Positions 41,782-50,775 of a DNA stretch of 64,000 nucleotides are shown in pieces. Under the pieces are notes generated by a model. The model did no database searches. It had not been told where the DNA came from and saw only the letters and a list, made by a program, of their open reading frames with translations. This DNA is from Rhizobium sp. 2MFCol3.1 (lineage in GTDB: Bacteria > Pseudomonadota > Alphaproteobacteria > Rhizobiales > Rhizobiaceae), in assembly GCF_000377565.1 (NCBI RefSeq), contig NZ_KB898373.1, forward strand, positions 33,499-97,498, read 5' to 3'. The position numbers were made by a program, and so were the translations under genes. Positions within the stretch are counted from its first letter, which is position 1; the number at the start of each line of letters is the position of its first letter.

Positions 41782-44466
41782 ATGGCAAGAAGCACATCGC
41801 CAGCAATGGATGGCCGGCCGGACCGTTTCTCCCTCTCGGGGTTCATTTTCCGGCAGGCGCAGACCCTTTTTGGGTTTGCCATCTTCATTGCGCTGGCACT
41901 GGCCGTCGCGGCATTGGCAACCTGGAACGTCGCCGATCCGAGCTATTCCTACGCCACCGGCAACGAGCCCACAAATGTGCTCGGCTATAGCGGTGCCGCC
42001 TTCGCCGATATCCTGATGCAATTCTTCGGGCTTGCGAGCGTGGTTGCGCTGCTGCCCGTCGTCGCCTGGGCGCTGGCGCTGATCTCCGGCCGCCGCTTCA
42101 CCCGCATTCCGGCGCGCGCCGCCGCCTGGGGCCTCGGCTCCGTTCTCTCCTGCGCCGTTCTCGGCTGCTTTCCGCCGCCGCTCACCTGGCCGATCCCCAA
42201 CGGCATCGGTGGCGTCATCGGCGACATGATCCTGCGCTTTCCGGCGCTGTTTGTCGGCGCCTATCCGACCGGCACCTTCGCCACCGCCGTCGGCTGCATC
42301 TTCGCGGTCCCCTGCGTCTGGATGATGCTCTTTGCCGCCGGCATCGTCGGCCGCACCGAAGAGGAAGAGGCCGAAGAGGAAGAAGAAAACTACGCCGCCA
42401 GCCGTTCCAAGCTGCGCTCGGTGGGCGATGAGGACGAGGAAGACGACGAGGGCGGCTGGCTTGCCTTCGGCGCGCTGACGCATGCCTGGTACATGAGCCA
42501 GGCCCGCATGCGCCGCATGCTCGGCATGGGTCCGCGCAAGCGCAAGCTCGATGATTACGACGCGCCCTACGATTTCAACGATGACGAGTTCGGCAAGCTC
42601 AACGAACCGGTGCGCGCCAAGGCGCCCCAACGCGGTGAGCGCATGGATCCCTCGATGGATCCGTCGATCGCTCCCCGGGCCGGTTCGCCGCGCCGCGTGG
42701 TGTCGGCGCCGTCGATCTCGCTCAACGACGATGACGACGACGATATGGGCTACGACAGCGACATGCCGCCGCGCCCGGCCGACATCCTGCCCGACGACGA
42801 GGACGACAATGGCTGGATGATGCGTGCGCCTGCCAAGCAGCCCGGTGGCCGCGCCGAGCCGCGCGTGCAGCAGGCCGCTCAGCGCCCCAAGCTCGGCGCC
42901 CGTATCGAGCGCGAGCAGCAGGGCTCCTTCATCCGCCCAGAAGGTTTCCAGCTGCCGTCCATGCATCTTCTCGCCGAGCCCAAGGCCGTCGTGCGCGATT
43001 CGACGCTGTCGGCCGATGCGCTCGAACAGAATGCCCGCATGCTGGAAGGCGTGCTTGAGGATTTCGGCGTCAAGGGCGAGATCATCCATGTTCGCCCCGG
43101 CCCCGTCGTCACGCTTTACGAACTGGAGCCGGCCCCCGGCATCAAGTCGTCGCGCGTCATCGGCCTTGCCGACGACATCGCCCGCTCGATGAGCGCGATC
43201 GCCGCCCGCGTCGCCGTCGTGCCCGGCCGCAACGCCATCGGCATCGAACTGCCGAACAATATCCGCGAGACCGTCTATCTGCGCGAGATGATCGCCTCCA
43301 GAGATTTCGAGACCTCCAAGGCCAAACTCGCCATGGCGCTCGGCAAGACGATCGGCGGCGAAGCCGTCATCGCCGACCTCGCCAAGATGCCGCATCTGCT
43401 CGTTGCCGGCACCACCGGCTCGGGTAAATCGGTCGCCATCAACACCATGATCCTGTCGCTGCTCTACCGCATGACGCCGGAGCAGTGCCGCCTGATCATG
43501 ATCGATCCGAAGATGCTCGAACTCTCCGTCTATGACGGCATCCCGCATCTGCTCTCGCCCGTCGTCACCGATCCGAAGAAGGCCGTCGTGGCGCTGAAGT
43601 GGACGGTGCGCGAGATGGAAGAGCGCTACAAGAAGATGTCGAAGATCGGTGTGCGCAACATCGACGGCTTCAATTCGCGCGTCGAGCAGGCGCTCGCCAA
43701 GGGCGAGGCGATCTCGCGCACCGTGCAGACGGGCTTCGACCGGGAGACCGGCGAGGCGATGTACGAGACGGAAGAGTTCGACCTGAAGCCGCTGCCCTAT
43801 ATCGTCGTCATCATCGACGAAATGGCCGACCTGATGATGGTGGCCGGCAAGGATATCGAAGGCGCCGTGCAGCGGCTGGCGCAGATGGCGCGCGCCGCCG
43901 GCATCCATGTCATCATGGCGACGCAGCGTCCGTCGGTCGACGTCATCACCGGCACGATCAAGGCCAACTTCCCGACCCGCATCTCCTTCCAGGTGACGTC
44001 GAAGATCGACAGCCGCACCATTCTGGGCGAGCAGGGCGCCGAACAGCTTCTCGGCATGGGCGACATGCTCTACATGGCCGGCGGCGGCCGCATTCAGCGC
44101 GTCCACGGTCCGTTCGTGGCCGACGGCGAAGTGGAAGACATCGTCGCCTATCTGAAGACGCAGGGTGCGCCGCAATATCTCGATGCAATTACCGCCGATG
44201 ACGATGAGGATGGCGATTACGGCGGCGGACCCTCCGGCACCGGCAATCTCGCGGATTCCGACGATCCCTACGACCAGGCCGTTGCGATCGTCCTTCGCGA
44301 CGGAAAGGCCTCGACCTCCTACGTCCAGCGCCGCCTCGGCATCGGCTACAACCGCGCGGCGTCGCTTATCGAGCGCATGGAGCAGGAGGGCATCATCGGC
44401 CCGGCCAACCACGCCGGCAAGCGCGAGATCCTGGTTCCCACCGAAGGCGATATTCTCGACCGGTAA
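41782..44466 (+). CDS. ftsK: DNA translocase FtsK
   Basis: An 894-residue septal DNA pump that segregates chromosome termini and activates XerCD at dif. It has four N-terminal transmembrane helices (about 20-190), a long acidic Asp/Glu/Pro-rich linker, an alpha domain (GEIIHVRPGPVVTLYELEPAPGIKSSRVIGLADDIARSMSA region), a RecA-like motor with Walker A GTTGSGKS and Walker B YIVVIIDEMADLMM, and the C-terminal gamma winged helix (STSYVQRRLGIGYNRAASLIERME) that reads KOPS. ATG at 41782 puts the first helix near residue 20. Upstream in-frame starts fall in the terminator region and are rejected. Confidence 0.95.
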   Translation: MARSTSPAMDGRPDRFSLSGFIFRQAQTLFGFAIFIALALAVAALATWNVADPSYSYATGNEPTNVLGYSGAAFADILMQFFGLASVVALLPVVAWALALISGRRFTRIPARAAAWGLGSVLSCAVLGCFPPPLTWPIPNGIGGVIGDMILRFPALFVGAYPTGTFATAVGCIFAVPCVWMMLFAAGIVGRTEEEEAEEEEENYAASRSKLRSVGDEDEEDDEGGWLAFGALTHAWYMSQARMRRMLGMGPRKRKLDDYDAPYDFNDDEFGKLNEPVRAKAPQRGERMDPSMDPSIAPRAGSPRRVVSAPSISLNDDDDDDMGYDSDMPPRPADILPDDEDDNGWMMRAPAKQPGGRAEPRVQQAAQRPKLGARIEREQQGSFIRPEGFQLPSMHLLAEPKAVVRDSTLSADALEQNARMLEGVLEDFGVKGEIIHVRPGPVVTLYELEPAPGIKSSRVIGLADDIARSMSAIAARVAVVPGRNAIGIELPNNIRETVYLREMIASRDFETSKAKLAMALGKTIGGEAVIADLAKMPHLLVAGTTGSGKSVAINTMILSLLYRMTPEQCRLIMIDPKMLELSVYDGIPHLLSPVVTDPKKAVVALKWTVREMEERYKKMSKIGVRNIDGFNSRVEQALAKGEAISRTVQTGFDRETGEAMYETEEFDLKPLPYIVVIIDEMADLMMVAGKDIEGAVQRLAQMARAAGIHVIMATQRPSVDVITGTIKANFPTRISFQVTSKIDSRTILGEQGAEQLLGMGDMLYMAGGGRIQRVHGPFVADGEVEDIVAYLKTQGAPQYLDAITADDDEDGDYGGGPSGTGNLADSDDPYDQAVAIVLRDGKASTSYVQRRLGIGYNRAASLIERMEQEGIIGPANHAGKREILVPTEGDILDR

Positions 44467-44634
44467 GGGCGCTCGCGCCCTTGATTCCGGCATTTTCAGC
44501 GCGATTTATGTCGCATGGGCCTGAACTTCACGGAAACCTGATCGGCGCGAAAACGTTACCTTTGGCCGGTCGTGCGAACACGCCATGAAGACGCCGCGTT
44601 TCGGCAGCATGCAGACTGCATAAAGGAGACTTTC

Positions 44635-45309
44635 ATGAACCACTCCGACACATTCCTGGACCGCTTCACGCTGACACGGCGCCACATGCTGGGTGCGCTT
44701 GCTGTCGCGGCTGCGTCCACCGCGCTGCCGCTCAACGTCTTCGCCCAGGCGGCTGCGGCTGCGTCCAACAGCGGCACCGCGCAGGCGATCGCCGACCACT
44801 TCTCCTCGGTCGCCACGATGCAGGGCGAGTTCGTGCAGTTCGGCCCCAAGGGCGAGCAGACCGGCGGCAAATTCTTCATCCAGCGGCCGGGCCGCCTGCG
44901 CTTCAACTACGACGACCCGTCGCCGATCCGCGTGATCGCCGATGGCAAGAACGTGGCGATCGGCAACATGAAGCTGAAGACCTGGGATCTCTACCCGCTG
45001 TCGAAAACGCCGCTCAGCCTGCTTCTCGCACAGAAGATCGACCTGTCGGCGGGCTCGGTGAAGAGCGTCAAGGAAGAGTCCGACCTGACGACCATCGCGC
45101 TCGGCAACAACACTGTCTTCGGCAATTCGACCATCACGATGATGTTCGACCCGAAGACCTATGACCTGCGCCAGTGGACGATCACCGACAACCAGGGCAA
45201 GGATACCTCGGTCATGGTGTTCAACGTCAAGACCGGCGTGCAGTTCGACGACAAGGTGTTCAAGGTGCCTTACGAGGTCATCCCAGGGACGGCGGCGTAT
45301 CGCGATTGA
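44635..45309 (+). CDS. lolA: Outer-membrane lipoprotein carrier protein LolA
   Basis: A 224-residue periplasmic chaperone that ferries lipoproteins from LolCDE to the outer membrane. The mature part shows HFSSVATMQGEFVQFGPKGEQTGGKFFIQRPGRLRFNYDDPSPIRVIADG, the standard LolA start. The signal peptide has two arginines followed by a hydrophobic helix (LTRRHMLGALAVAAASTALPLNVFAQA), which resembles a twin-arginine export signal. AGGAG lies 7 nt before the ATG at 44635. It follows ftsK, an order also known from other proteobacteria. Confidence 0.9.
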   Translation: MNHSDTFLDRFTLTRRHMLGALAVAAASTALPLNVFAQAAAAASNSGTAQAIADHFSSVATMQGEFVQFGPKGEQTGGKFFIQRPGRLRFNYDDPSPIRVIADGKNVAIGNMKLKTWDLYPLSKTPLSLLLAQKIDLSAGSVKSVKEESDLTTIALGNNTVFGNSTITMMFDPKTYDLRQWTITDNQGKDTSVMVFNVKTGVQFDDKVFKVPYEVIPGTAAYRD

Positions 45310-45329
45310 GGACGTCGCCTCCGCCTCCC

Positions 45330-45366
45330 TGACCGTTGCAGTCCTGGAGGCGTGCTCAGATCGAGG
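45330..45366 (+). repeat. Truncated copy of the 50.5-kb palindromic repeat
   Basis: A stretch of about 36 nt (gaccgttgcag... to ...gctcagatcgagg) just after lolA is a near copy of the left end of the repeat units at 50505 and 50776, then diverges before the palindromic core. This marks it as an eroded member of the same dispersed family. Confidence 0.6.
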
Positions 45367-45432
45367 GGTGTGAGCCTTTTCGTTTCAATGGCTTATAGCT
45401 GCTGCTCGACTATTTCGTTGGCGGCAGGAAGC

Positions 45433-46125
45433 CTACTCGTCCAGCAGATCCGGCCGCCGCGCGCGCGTCAGCGTCACCGCCTGCTCGCGGCGCCATTTCT
45501 CGATCGCGCCGTGATTGCCCGATGTCAGCACCGCGGGGATCTCGCGGCCTTCCCATTCCTGCGGACGCGTGTAGTGCGGATGCTCCAGCATCCCGCCCTC
45601 AAAGCTTTCGTGCAGGCCGGAGAGGTCGTTGCCCATGACGCCGGGGAGGATGCGGACGATCGCGTCGAGCACGGTGAGTGCCGCCGGTTCGCCGCCTGAC
45701 AGCACGTAGTCGCCGATCGACACTTCTTCCAGTTCTCGCGCGTCGATCACCCGCTGGTCCACGCCCTCGAAACGGCCGCAGACGATGATGACGCCTTCGC
45801 CCGCTGCCAGTTCGCGCACGCGCTTTTGCGTCAGCGGCTTGCCGCGCGGGCTCATCAGGAGGCGCGGGCGGGTGTCGTTTTCGGAGACCGTATCGATGGC
45901 GCGGGCGAGCACGTCGGGCTTCAGCACCATGCCGGCGCCGCCGCCGGCCGGCGTGTCGTCGACGGTGCGATGCTTGTCGGTGGCGAAATCACGGATCTGC
46001 ACGGGCTCAAGCGCCCACTGGCCACGCTCCATCGCCTTGCCGGCCAGCGAATAGCCGAGATGGCCGGGAAACATCTCCGGGTAGAGTGTCAGGACCGTCG
46101 CCCGGAAGGCCATCTTGTCGCTCAC
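45433..46125 (-). CDS. trmD: tRNA (guanine-N1-)-methyltransferase TrmD
   Basis: A 230-residue SPOUT methyltransferase that forms m1G37 in tRNAs and keeps the reading frame. Landmarks: FRATVLTLYPEMFPGHLGYSLAGKAM, IRDFATDKHRTVDDTPAGGGAGMVLKPD, the trefoil-knot SAM site VIIVCGRFEGVDQRVID...EVSIGDYVLSGGEPAAL, and GNDLSGLHESFEGG. The GTG at 46125 overlaps the rimM stop (GTGA); an internal ATG at 46113 is an alternative start. It ends the ffh-to-trmD minus-strand run; rplS does not follow, it lies 17 kb away. Confidence 0.96.
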   Translation of the reverse strand: MSDKMAFRATVLTLYPEMFPGHLGYSLAGKAMERGQWALEPVQIRDFATDKHRTVDDTPAGGGAGMVLKPDVLARAIDTVSENDTRPRLLMSPRGKPLTQKRVRELAAGEGVIIVCGRFEGVDQRVIDARELEEVSIGDYVLSGGEPAALTVLDAIVRILPGVMGNDLSGLHESFEGGMLEHPHYTRPQEWEGREIPAVLTSGNHGAIEKWRREQAVTLTRARRPDLLDE

Positions 46126-46706
46126 TTCTTTTTCTTCGGCTTGTCGCCGCCGGAATCGTCAGGCGTAAACGACGGACCGTCGTCGTCGCTGTCGACGAGG
46201 CCTGAGGCCAGCGGATCGATGGTGATCTTTCCCGCTTCGAGGTCGATCTCCAGCACCGAGGCTTCCGAAAACGGGATCAGCACCGGGCGCTTGCCAGGAC
46301 CCTTGAGCTCGAGCAGGTCGCCGGCGCCGAAATCGAAGATGCCGGTGACGGTGCCGTAGCTGACGCCTTGGTCGTCGACGGCCTCGAGCCCCTCGAGATC
46401 GGCATAGAAGAACTCGTCTTCCTCGAGCTCGTCGTCAGGCAGGTTGTCGCGGTCGATATAGAGTTCGAGACCGTTCAGCGCCTCGGCGGCATTGCGGTCG
46501 TTGATCCCCCGGAAGCGGACGACGACGACATTCTTCATCTCGCGGATTTCAAGCACCTCGAAGGTGCGGCCATCCATGCTGTGCAGGTGGCCGTAATCGC
46601 CGAGCGCGGTCGGATCGGCGCTGTAGGACTTGGCGCGCACTTCGCCGCGCAGCCCCTGCGCGCCACCGATCGTTGCCATCAGCACCGGATTTTCTAGCTT
46701 TGTCAT
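46122..46706 (-). CDS. rimM: Ribosome maturation factor RimM
   Basis: A 194-residue 16S rRNA processing factor that assists 30S head assembly and binds S19. The N-terminal RimM domain begins MTKLENPVLMATIGGAQGLRGEVRAKSYSADP; the PRC-barrel half contains EFFYADLEGLEAVDDQGVSYGTVTGIFDFGAGDLLEL. The C-terminus is an acidic/Lys-rich tail (DDDGPSFTPDDSGGDKPKKKK). AGGGA lies about 4 nt before the ATG at 46706; an ATG at 46745 is possible. It is translationally coupled to trmD. Confidence 0.95.
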   Translation of the reverse strand: MTKLENPVLMATIGGAQGLRGEVRAKSYSADPTALGDYGHLHSMDGRTFEVLEIREMKNVVVVRFRGINDRNAAEALNGLELYIDRDNLPDDELEEDEFFYADLEGLEAVDDQGVSYGTVTGIFDFGAGDLLELKGPGKRPVLIPFSEASVLEIDLEAGKITIDPLASGLVDSDDDGPSFTPDDSGGDKPKKKK

Positions 46707-46764
46707 GGCGTCCCTAATGTCGAAGCCGGAGGTTTGGTTCGTCATAGCCGAAGTGAACGGGAAT

Positions 46765-46803
46765 GGAAACGAAAACGGGCGGCATGTCGCCATGCCGCCC
46801 GTT
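46765..46803 (-). terminator. Hairpin terminator/attenuator between rpsP and rimM
   Basis: A perfect 12-bp stem (46776-46787 with 46792-46803) around TCGC lies 23 nt after the rpsP stop. On the minus strand it is followed by TTTTCGTTTCC. It may reduce readthrough so that S16 is made in excess over RimM and TrmD. Confidence 0.7.
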
Positions 46804-46825
46804 CGATCAAGGCCGAAGCCCGGAA

Positions 46826-47194
46826 TTATTCCGCGGAAGCAGCAGCTTCTGCAGCGTCGGCGATCTTCTGAGCCTTTTCAGCTGCACGCTCCTGAGCGCG
46901 CTTGCCGGGCTTTGCCTTTTCCGGGTTGTTCTTGGCTTCGCGCTTTGCGATGCCGGCTTCGTTCAGGAAGCGCAGAACGCGGTCGGTCGGCTGTGCGCCC
47001 TGTGCGATCCAGTGGGTGATGCGCTCGGCGTCGAGCTTGACGCGGGCATCGTTGTCCTTGGCGAGCATCGGGTTCCAGGAACCGAGGTTCTCGAGGAAGC
47101 GGCCATCGCGCGGCGAACGGGCGTCAGCGAGAACGATGTGGTAGTACGGGCGCTTCTTGGAACCACCGCGTGCGAGACGAATTTTCAGTGCCAT
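46826..47194 (-). CDS. rpsP: 30S ribosomal protein S16
   Basis: A 122-residue small-subunit protein with the conserved start MALKIRLARGGSKKRPYYHIVLADARSPRDGRFLENLGSWNPM. The C-terminal Ala/Lys/Glu extension (KPGKRAQERAAEKAQKIADAAEAAASAE) is typical of alphaproteobacteria. It lies between the chorismate mutase gene and rimM in the ffh-rpsP-rimM-trmD block. Confidence 0.97.
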   Translation of the reverse strand: MALKIRLARGGSKKRPYYHIVLADARSPRDGRFLENLGSWNPMLAKDNDARVKLDAERITHWIAQGAQPTDRVLRFLNEAGIAKREAKNNPEKAKPGKRAQERAAEKAQKIADAAEAAASAE

Positions 47195-47245
47195 TTTCTT
47201 TACTCCTTGGATGTGTCTGAACCGCTTTTTCTTGAAGCGGCCTTG

Positions 47246-47566
47246 TTACTTTGCAGCAGCGCCGTTTTCGGCGTGGTCCGCTGCGATCTGCTCATGATGC
47301 CGGATGACTTCCTTGATGACGAAGTTCAGGAACTTCTCGGCGAAATCCGGATCCAGATTGGCATCCTTGGCCAGGTGGCGAAGGCGTTCGATCTGGTATT
47401 CCTCGCGCGCCGGGTCTGCCGGCGGCAACTTGTACTTGGCCTTGAGAACGCCGACCTCTTTGGTGCAGCGGAACCGTTCGGCCAGGATATGGACCAGCGC
47501 CGCGTCGATATTGTCGATCGACTGGCGATAGCTCAAAAGCTGGGCTTTGATTTCAGGATCAATCAT
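47246..47566 (-). CDS. Chorismate mutase (AroQ class)
   Basis: A 106-residue all-helical chorismate mutase that converts chorismate to prephenate for Phe/Tyr synthesis. Helix 1 reads LLSYRQSIDNIDAALVHILAERFRCTKEVGVLKAKYKLPPADPAREEYQIERL, with the active-site Arg/Lys/Arg pattern of the family; helix 3 is DPDFAEKFLNFVIKEVIRHHEQI. It begins 16 nt after the ffh stop and is the usual rhizobial insertion between ffh and rpsP. ATG at 47566. Confidence 0.92.
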   Translation of the reverse strand: MIDPEIKAQLLSYRQSIDNIDAALVHILAERFRCTKEVGVLKAKYKLPPADPAREEYQIERLRHLAKDANLDPDFAEKFLNFVIKEVIRHHEQIAADHAENGAAAK

Positions 47567-47582
47567 AGTCTGGGCGACCCCT

Positions 47583-49160
47583 TCACTTCTTCTTTGGCAG
47601 GCCGGGAAGGCCCGGGAAACCACCGCCGAGGCCGGGCAGCTTGGCGCCGCCGAGACCTGGCAAACCACCGCCACCGAGACCCGGCATGCCGCCGCCCGGC
47701 TTGCCGAGGCCGGCCGCTTCCGCCTGCTTCTGCAAGGCTTCGAGCTGCTTCGGATCGATGTTGGAGAGATCGGGCATGCCGCCCATGCCGCCGCCAAGGC
47801 CACCGAGGCCCATCTTGCCGGCAAGGCCGCCCATCATCTGCTTCATCATGCCGCCTTTGCCCTTGCCGCCCATCATCTTCATCATGTCCGCCATCTGGCG
47901 GTGCATTTTCAGAAGCTTGTTGATGTCGGAGGCATCGGTGCCGGAGCCGGCCGCGATGCGCTTCTTGCGCGAATGCTTGAGCATGTCGGGATTGGCGCGC
48001 TCGGCCTTGGTCATCGAGGAGATGATCGCCAGCTGGCGACCGAACAGGCTGTCGTTGAGGCCGGCCGAAGCCATCTTGTCCTTCATGCCGGCCATGCCGG
48101 GCATCATGCTCATGATGCCGCCCATGCCGCCCATCTTCTGCATCTGGCGCAGCTGGTCGGCGAGGTCGTTGAGGTCGAACTTGCCCTTGGCCATCTTGGC
48201 GGCCATGGCGGCCGCCTTTTCGGCGTCGATGTTTTCGGCGGCGCGCTCGACCAGCGAGACGATGTCGCCCATGCCGAGAATGCGGTCGGCGATACGGCGC
48301 GGGTGGAACTCCTCGAGTTCGCCCATGCGCTCGCCGACACCGATGAGCTTGATCGGCTTGCCGGTCACCGCGCGCATCGAAAGCGCCGCGCCGCCACGGC
48401 CGTCGCCGTCCATGCGGGTGAGCACGAGGCCGGTGATGCCGACGCGTTCGTCGAAGTTGCGCGCCAGGTTGACAGCGTCCTGACCGGTCAAGCTATCGGC
48501 GACCAGCAGGATTTCATGCGGGTTCGACTTCTTCTTGATGTCGGCCATTTCGACCATCAAGGGCTCGTCGATATGCGTACGGCCGGCGGTGTCGAGGATG
48601 ACGACGTCATGGCCGCCGAGCCGGGCTGCCTGTACGGCGCGCGCGGCGATATCGGTGGGCGACTGGCCGGCAATGACGGGCAGCGTGTCGACATTGGTCT
48701 GCACGCCGAGCTGGCGCAGCTGCTCCTGGGCGGCCGGGCGTCGCGTATCGAGCGACGCCATCAGCACCTTCTTCTTCTCGCGGTCGGTGAGCCGCTTGGC
48801 GATCTTCGCAGACGTCGTCGTCTTGCCCGAGCCCTGCAGACCGACCATCATGATGACGACCGGGGCAGCGGCATGCAGATCGACGCCCACGCCTTCGCCG
48901 CCGAGCATCTCGATCAGCTCGTCATGGACGATCTTGACGACCATCTGCCCGGGCTTGATCGACTTCAGGATCTCGGCGCCGACGGCCTTTTCACGGACGC
49001 GATCGGTAAAGGCGCGCACCACGTCGAGCGCGACGTCGGCCTCCAGAAGCGCACGGCGAACCTCGCGCAGCGCTGCGGAAACATCGCTTTCCGAAAGCGC
49101 GCCACGGCCTGTCAGTCCATTCAGAATGGATCCAAGACGGTCCTGGAGGTTCTCAAACAT
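47583..49160 (-). CDS. ffh: Signal recognition particle protein Ffh
   Basis: A 525-residue GTPase that binds signal sequences of membrane proteins and the SRP RNA. N domain, then G domain with GLQGSGKTTTSAKIAKRL (G1), DTRRPAAQEQL, DTAGRTHID and the TRMDGDGRGGAALS region. The methionine-rich M domain contains GSGTDASDINKLLKMHRQMADMMKMM for RNA binding. The C-terminal 60 residues are a Gly/Pro/Leu-rich tail with repeated GLPGLGG units, longer than in E. coli. ATG at 49160 matches MFENLQDRLGSILNGL of the family. Its receptor FtsY is encoded at 56-57.6 kb. Confidence 0.97.
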   Translation of the reverse strand: MFENLQDRLGSILNGLTGRGALSESDVSAALREVRRALLEADVALDVVRAFTDRVREKAVGAEILKSIKPGQMVVKIVHDELIEMLGGEGVGVDLHAAAPVVIMMVGLQGSGKTTTSAKIAKRLTDREKKKVLMASLDTRRPAAQEQLRQLGVQTNVDTLPVIAGQSPTDIAARAVQAARLGGHDVVILDTAGRTHIDEPLMVEMADIKKKSNPHEILLVADSLTGQDAVNLARNFDERVGITGLVLTRMDGDGRGGAALSMRAVTGKPIKLIGVGERMGELEEFHPRRIADRILGMGDIVSLVERAAENIDAEKAAAMAAKMAKGKFDLNDLADQLRQMQKMGGMGGIMSMMPGMAGMKDKMASAGLNDSLFGRQLAIISSMTKAERANPDMLKHSRKKRIAAGSGTDASDINKLLKMHRQMADMMKMMGGKGKGGMMKQMMGGLAGKMGLGGLGGGMGGMPDLSNIDPKQLEALQKQAEAAGLGKPGGGMPGLGGGGLPGLGGAKLPGLGGGFPGLPGLPKKK

Positions 49161-49477
49161 CGGCTCTTCCTTGTGATTTCCGGATAGGGAAACCTTGTGC
49201 TTTTCCTTGACGAAAACAAGACGCATAGCCAAAAAGCACCCGAGGGCGCATCGCGCTGTCGGGTGTGGACCTCCGGGATCGATTTATACCTTTGCGGGTC
49301 CCGGTCGGTGGCTCGAGTCTTGAAGCTCGTCGCAGATTGAGCGGCGGTAAACAGGAAAACGGCCGGAGAGTCAAGGCAATCAGGGGAAATAAGCGGTTTT
49401 CGGCCTTCCAAAACCCGGCACGGCAACCCAAATGCAGATGCCCGAACAGCATATCACGGCGACAAGGCTTCCACCGC
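49161..49477. other. Gap between ffh and the MBL-fold hydrolase gene
   Basis: About 320 nt holding the divergent promoters of both genes. No gene, repeat or clear regulatory motif was found. Confidence 0.4.
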
Positions 49478-50485
49478 ATGGCAAACGCCAAACCCAAAAA
49501 TCCCTACTATCAAGGCCCGGTCACCGACCATTTCGACGGCACCCGCTTCTTCAATCCCGGCGGCATCGCACCCCTTGGCTTTCGCGCCATGCTGCGCTGG
49601 CAGTTCAACGGCGAACGGCAAAGCTGGCAAAAACAGGTGCCAAGCCCCTTCCCGCAGGCGAAGCCCGAAGAGCGTATCGAAGGCGACGGCCTGAGGGTCA
49701 CCATGGTCGGCCACGCCTCGATGCTGGTGCAGGTGGCGGGTCTCAACATCCTGACCGACCCCGTCTGGTCCGACCGCGTCAGCCCCTTCTCTTTCGCCGG
49801 CCCGAAGCGGGTGACTGCCCCCGGCATTCGCTTCGAGGACCTGCCCAAGATCGACCTCGTCATCGTCTCGCACAATCACTACGACCATCTCGACGTCGCG
49901 ACGCTGAAGCGGCTGCAGGCGGCCCACAGGCCCCACTTCGTCACGCCCCTCGGCAACGACACCATCATCCGCCGCGCCGCACCCGATGCCAAGATCTCCG
50001 TCATGGACTGGGGCGACCGCATCGCGATCTCTGATGGCATCGCCATCGACGCTGAACCGGCGCATCACTGGTCGGCGCGCGGCACTGGTGACCGCAGCAT
50101 GGCCCTCTGGGCCGCCTTCGTCATCTCGACGCCATCGGGCAAGATCTACCACGTCGGCGACACCGGCTTCCACGACGGTATCAACTATCGCGCGGCTGGA
50201 GAGAAACACGGCCCCTTCCGCCTCGCTATCCTGCCCTTCGGCGCCTACGAGCCGCGCTGGTTCATGCAGGGCCAGCACCAGAACCCCGACGAGGCCGTCC
50301 GCGGCATGCAACTCGCCAACGCCGCTTACGTCGCTGGCCATCATTTCGCGACGTTTCAGCTGACCGACGAGGCGATGGACGCGCCGGGGAAGGCGCTGGA
50401 AGTCGCGTTGCGCGAACATGGCGTGGCGCCTGAGCGCTTCCGGCCGCTTAGGGCCGGCGAGGTGTTCGATGTGCCGCTGGGGTAA
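49478..50485 (+). CDS. Metallo-beta-lactamase-fold hydrolase (UlaG/NAPE-PLD-like)
   Basis: A 335-residue metal-dependent hydrolase. The core motif SHNHYDHLD (HxHxDH) is the di-metal site, preceded by VTMVGHASMLVQVAGLNILTDPVWSDRVSPFSFAGPKRV, a signature shared with N-acyl-phosphatidylethanolamine phospholipase D and UlaG proteins. Further ligands lie in AEPAHHWSARG, HVGDTGFHDG and VAGHHFATFQL. A phospholipid or lactone substrate is possible; none can be fixed from sequence. ATG at 49478; a longer frame back to 49265 is not supported. Confidence 0.85.
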   Translation: MANAKPKNPYYQGPVTDHFDGTRFFNPGGIAPLGFRAMLRWQFNGERQSWQKQVPSPFPQAKPEERIEGDGLRVTMVGHASMLVQVAGLNILTDPVWSDRVSPFSFAGPKRVTAPGIRFEDLPKIDLVIVSHNHYDHLDVATLKRLQAAHRPHFVTPLGNDTIIRRAAPDAKISVMDWGDRIAISDGIAIDAEPAHHWSARGTGDRSMALWAAFVISTPSGKIYHVGDTGFHDGINYRAAGEKHGPFRLAILPFGAYEPRWFMQGQHQNPDEAVRGMQLANAAYVAGHHFATFQLTDEAMDAPGKALEVALREHGVAPERFRPLRAGEVFDVPLG

Positions 50486-50504
50486 TCCTCGTTCGTTTTT
50501 GCAT

Positions 50505-50696
50505 CCATGACCGTTGCATTCCGGGAGACGTGCTCAGATCCTCGGGACAAGCCCGAGGATGACGTCGAGAGTGTTTTCTTCTCATCAATTCAATAGGTTG
50601 CCGTCCGCCACCACAAACGCCACCGTCATCCTCGGGCTCGTCCCGAGGATCTAAGCACGGTCCCGCTTGCCCGACGTTAGTGGACACTTGGCGCCA
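50505..50696. repeat. Palindromic intergenic repeat, copy 1
   Basis: About 192 nt. It opens with ccatgaccgttgcattccgg, carries CCTCGGGAC(A/G)AGCCCGAGGATGACG and its inverse CGTCATCCTCGGGCTCGTCCCGAGG around an A/T-rich centre, and ends with tggacacttggcgcca. The inverted arms would fold into a large hairpin. It closely matches copy 2 about 80 nt away and resembles rhizobial intergenic mosaic elements (RIME class). Confidence 0.8.
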
Positions 50697-50775
50697 GTTA
50701 ACATGCGTGATGCCGCCATCAACGGCCACCGCCTGCCGCGACGGGTGCGTCAATGGCTGCCTTCGCCGCTTGCAG

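Noticed and set aside
41758..44493. 911-codon open frame on the minus strand opposite ftsK
   Set aside because: It is a mirror of the ftsK reading frame in GC-rich DNA. The protein is His/Asp/Arg-rich with no family resemblance, while ftsK is complete on the other strand.
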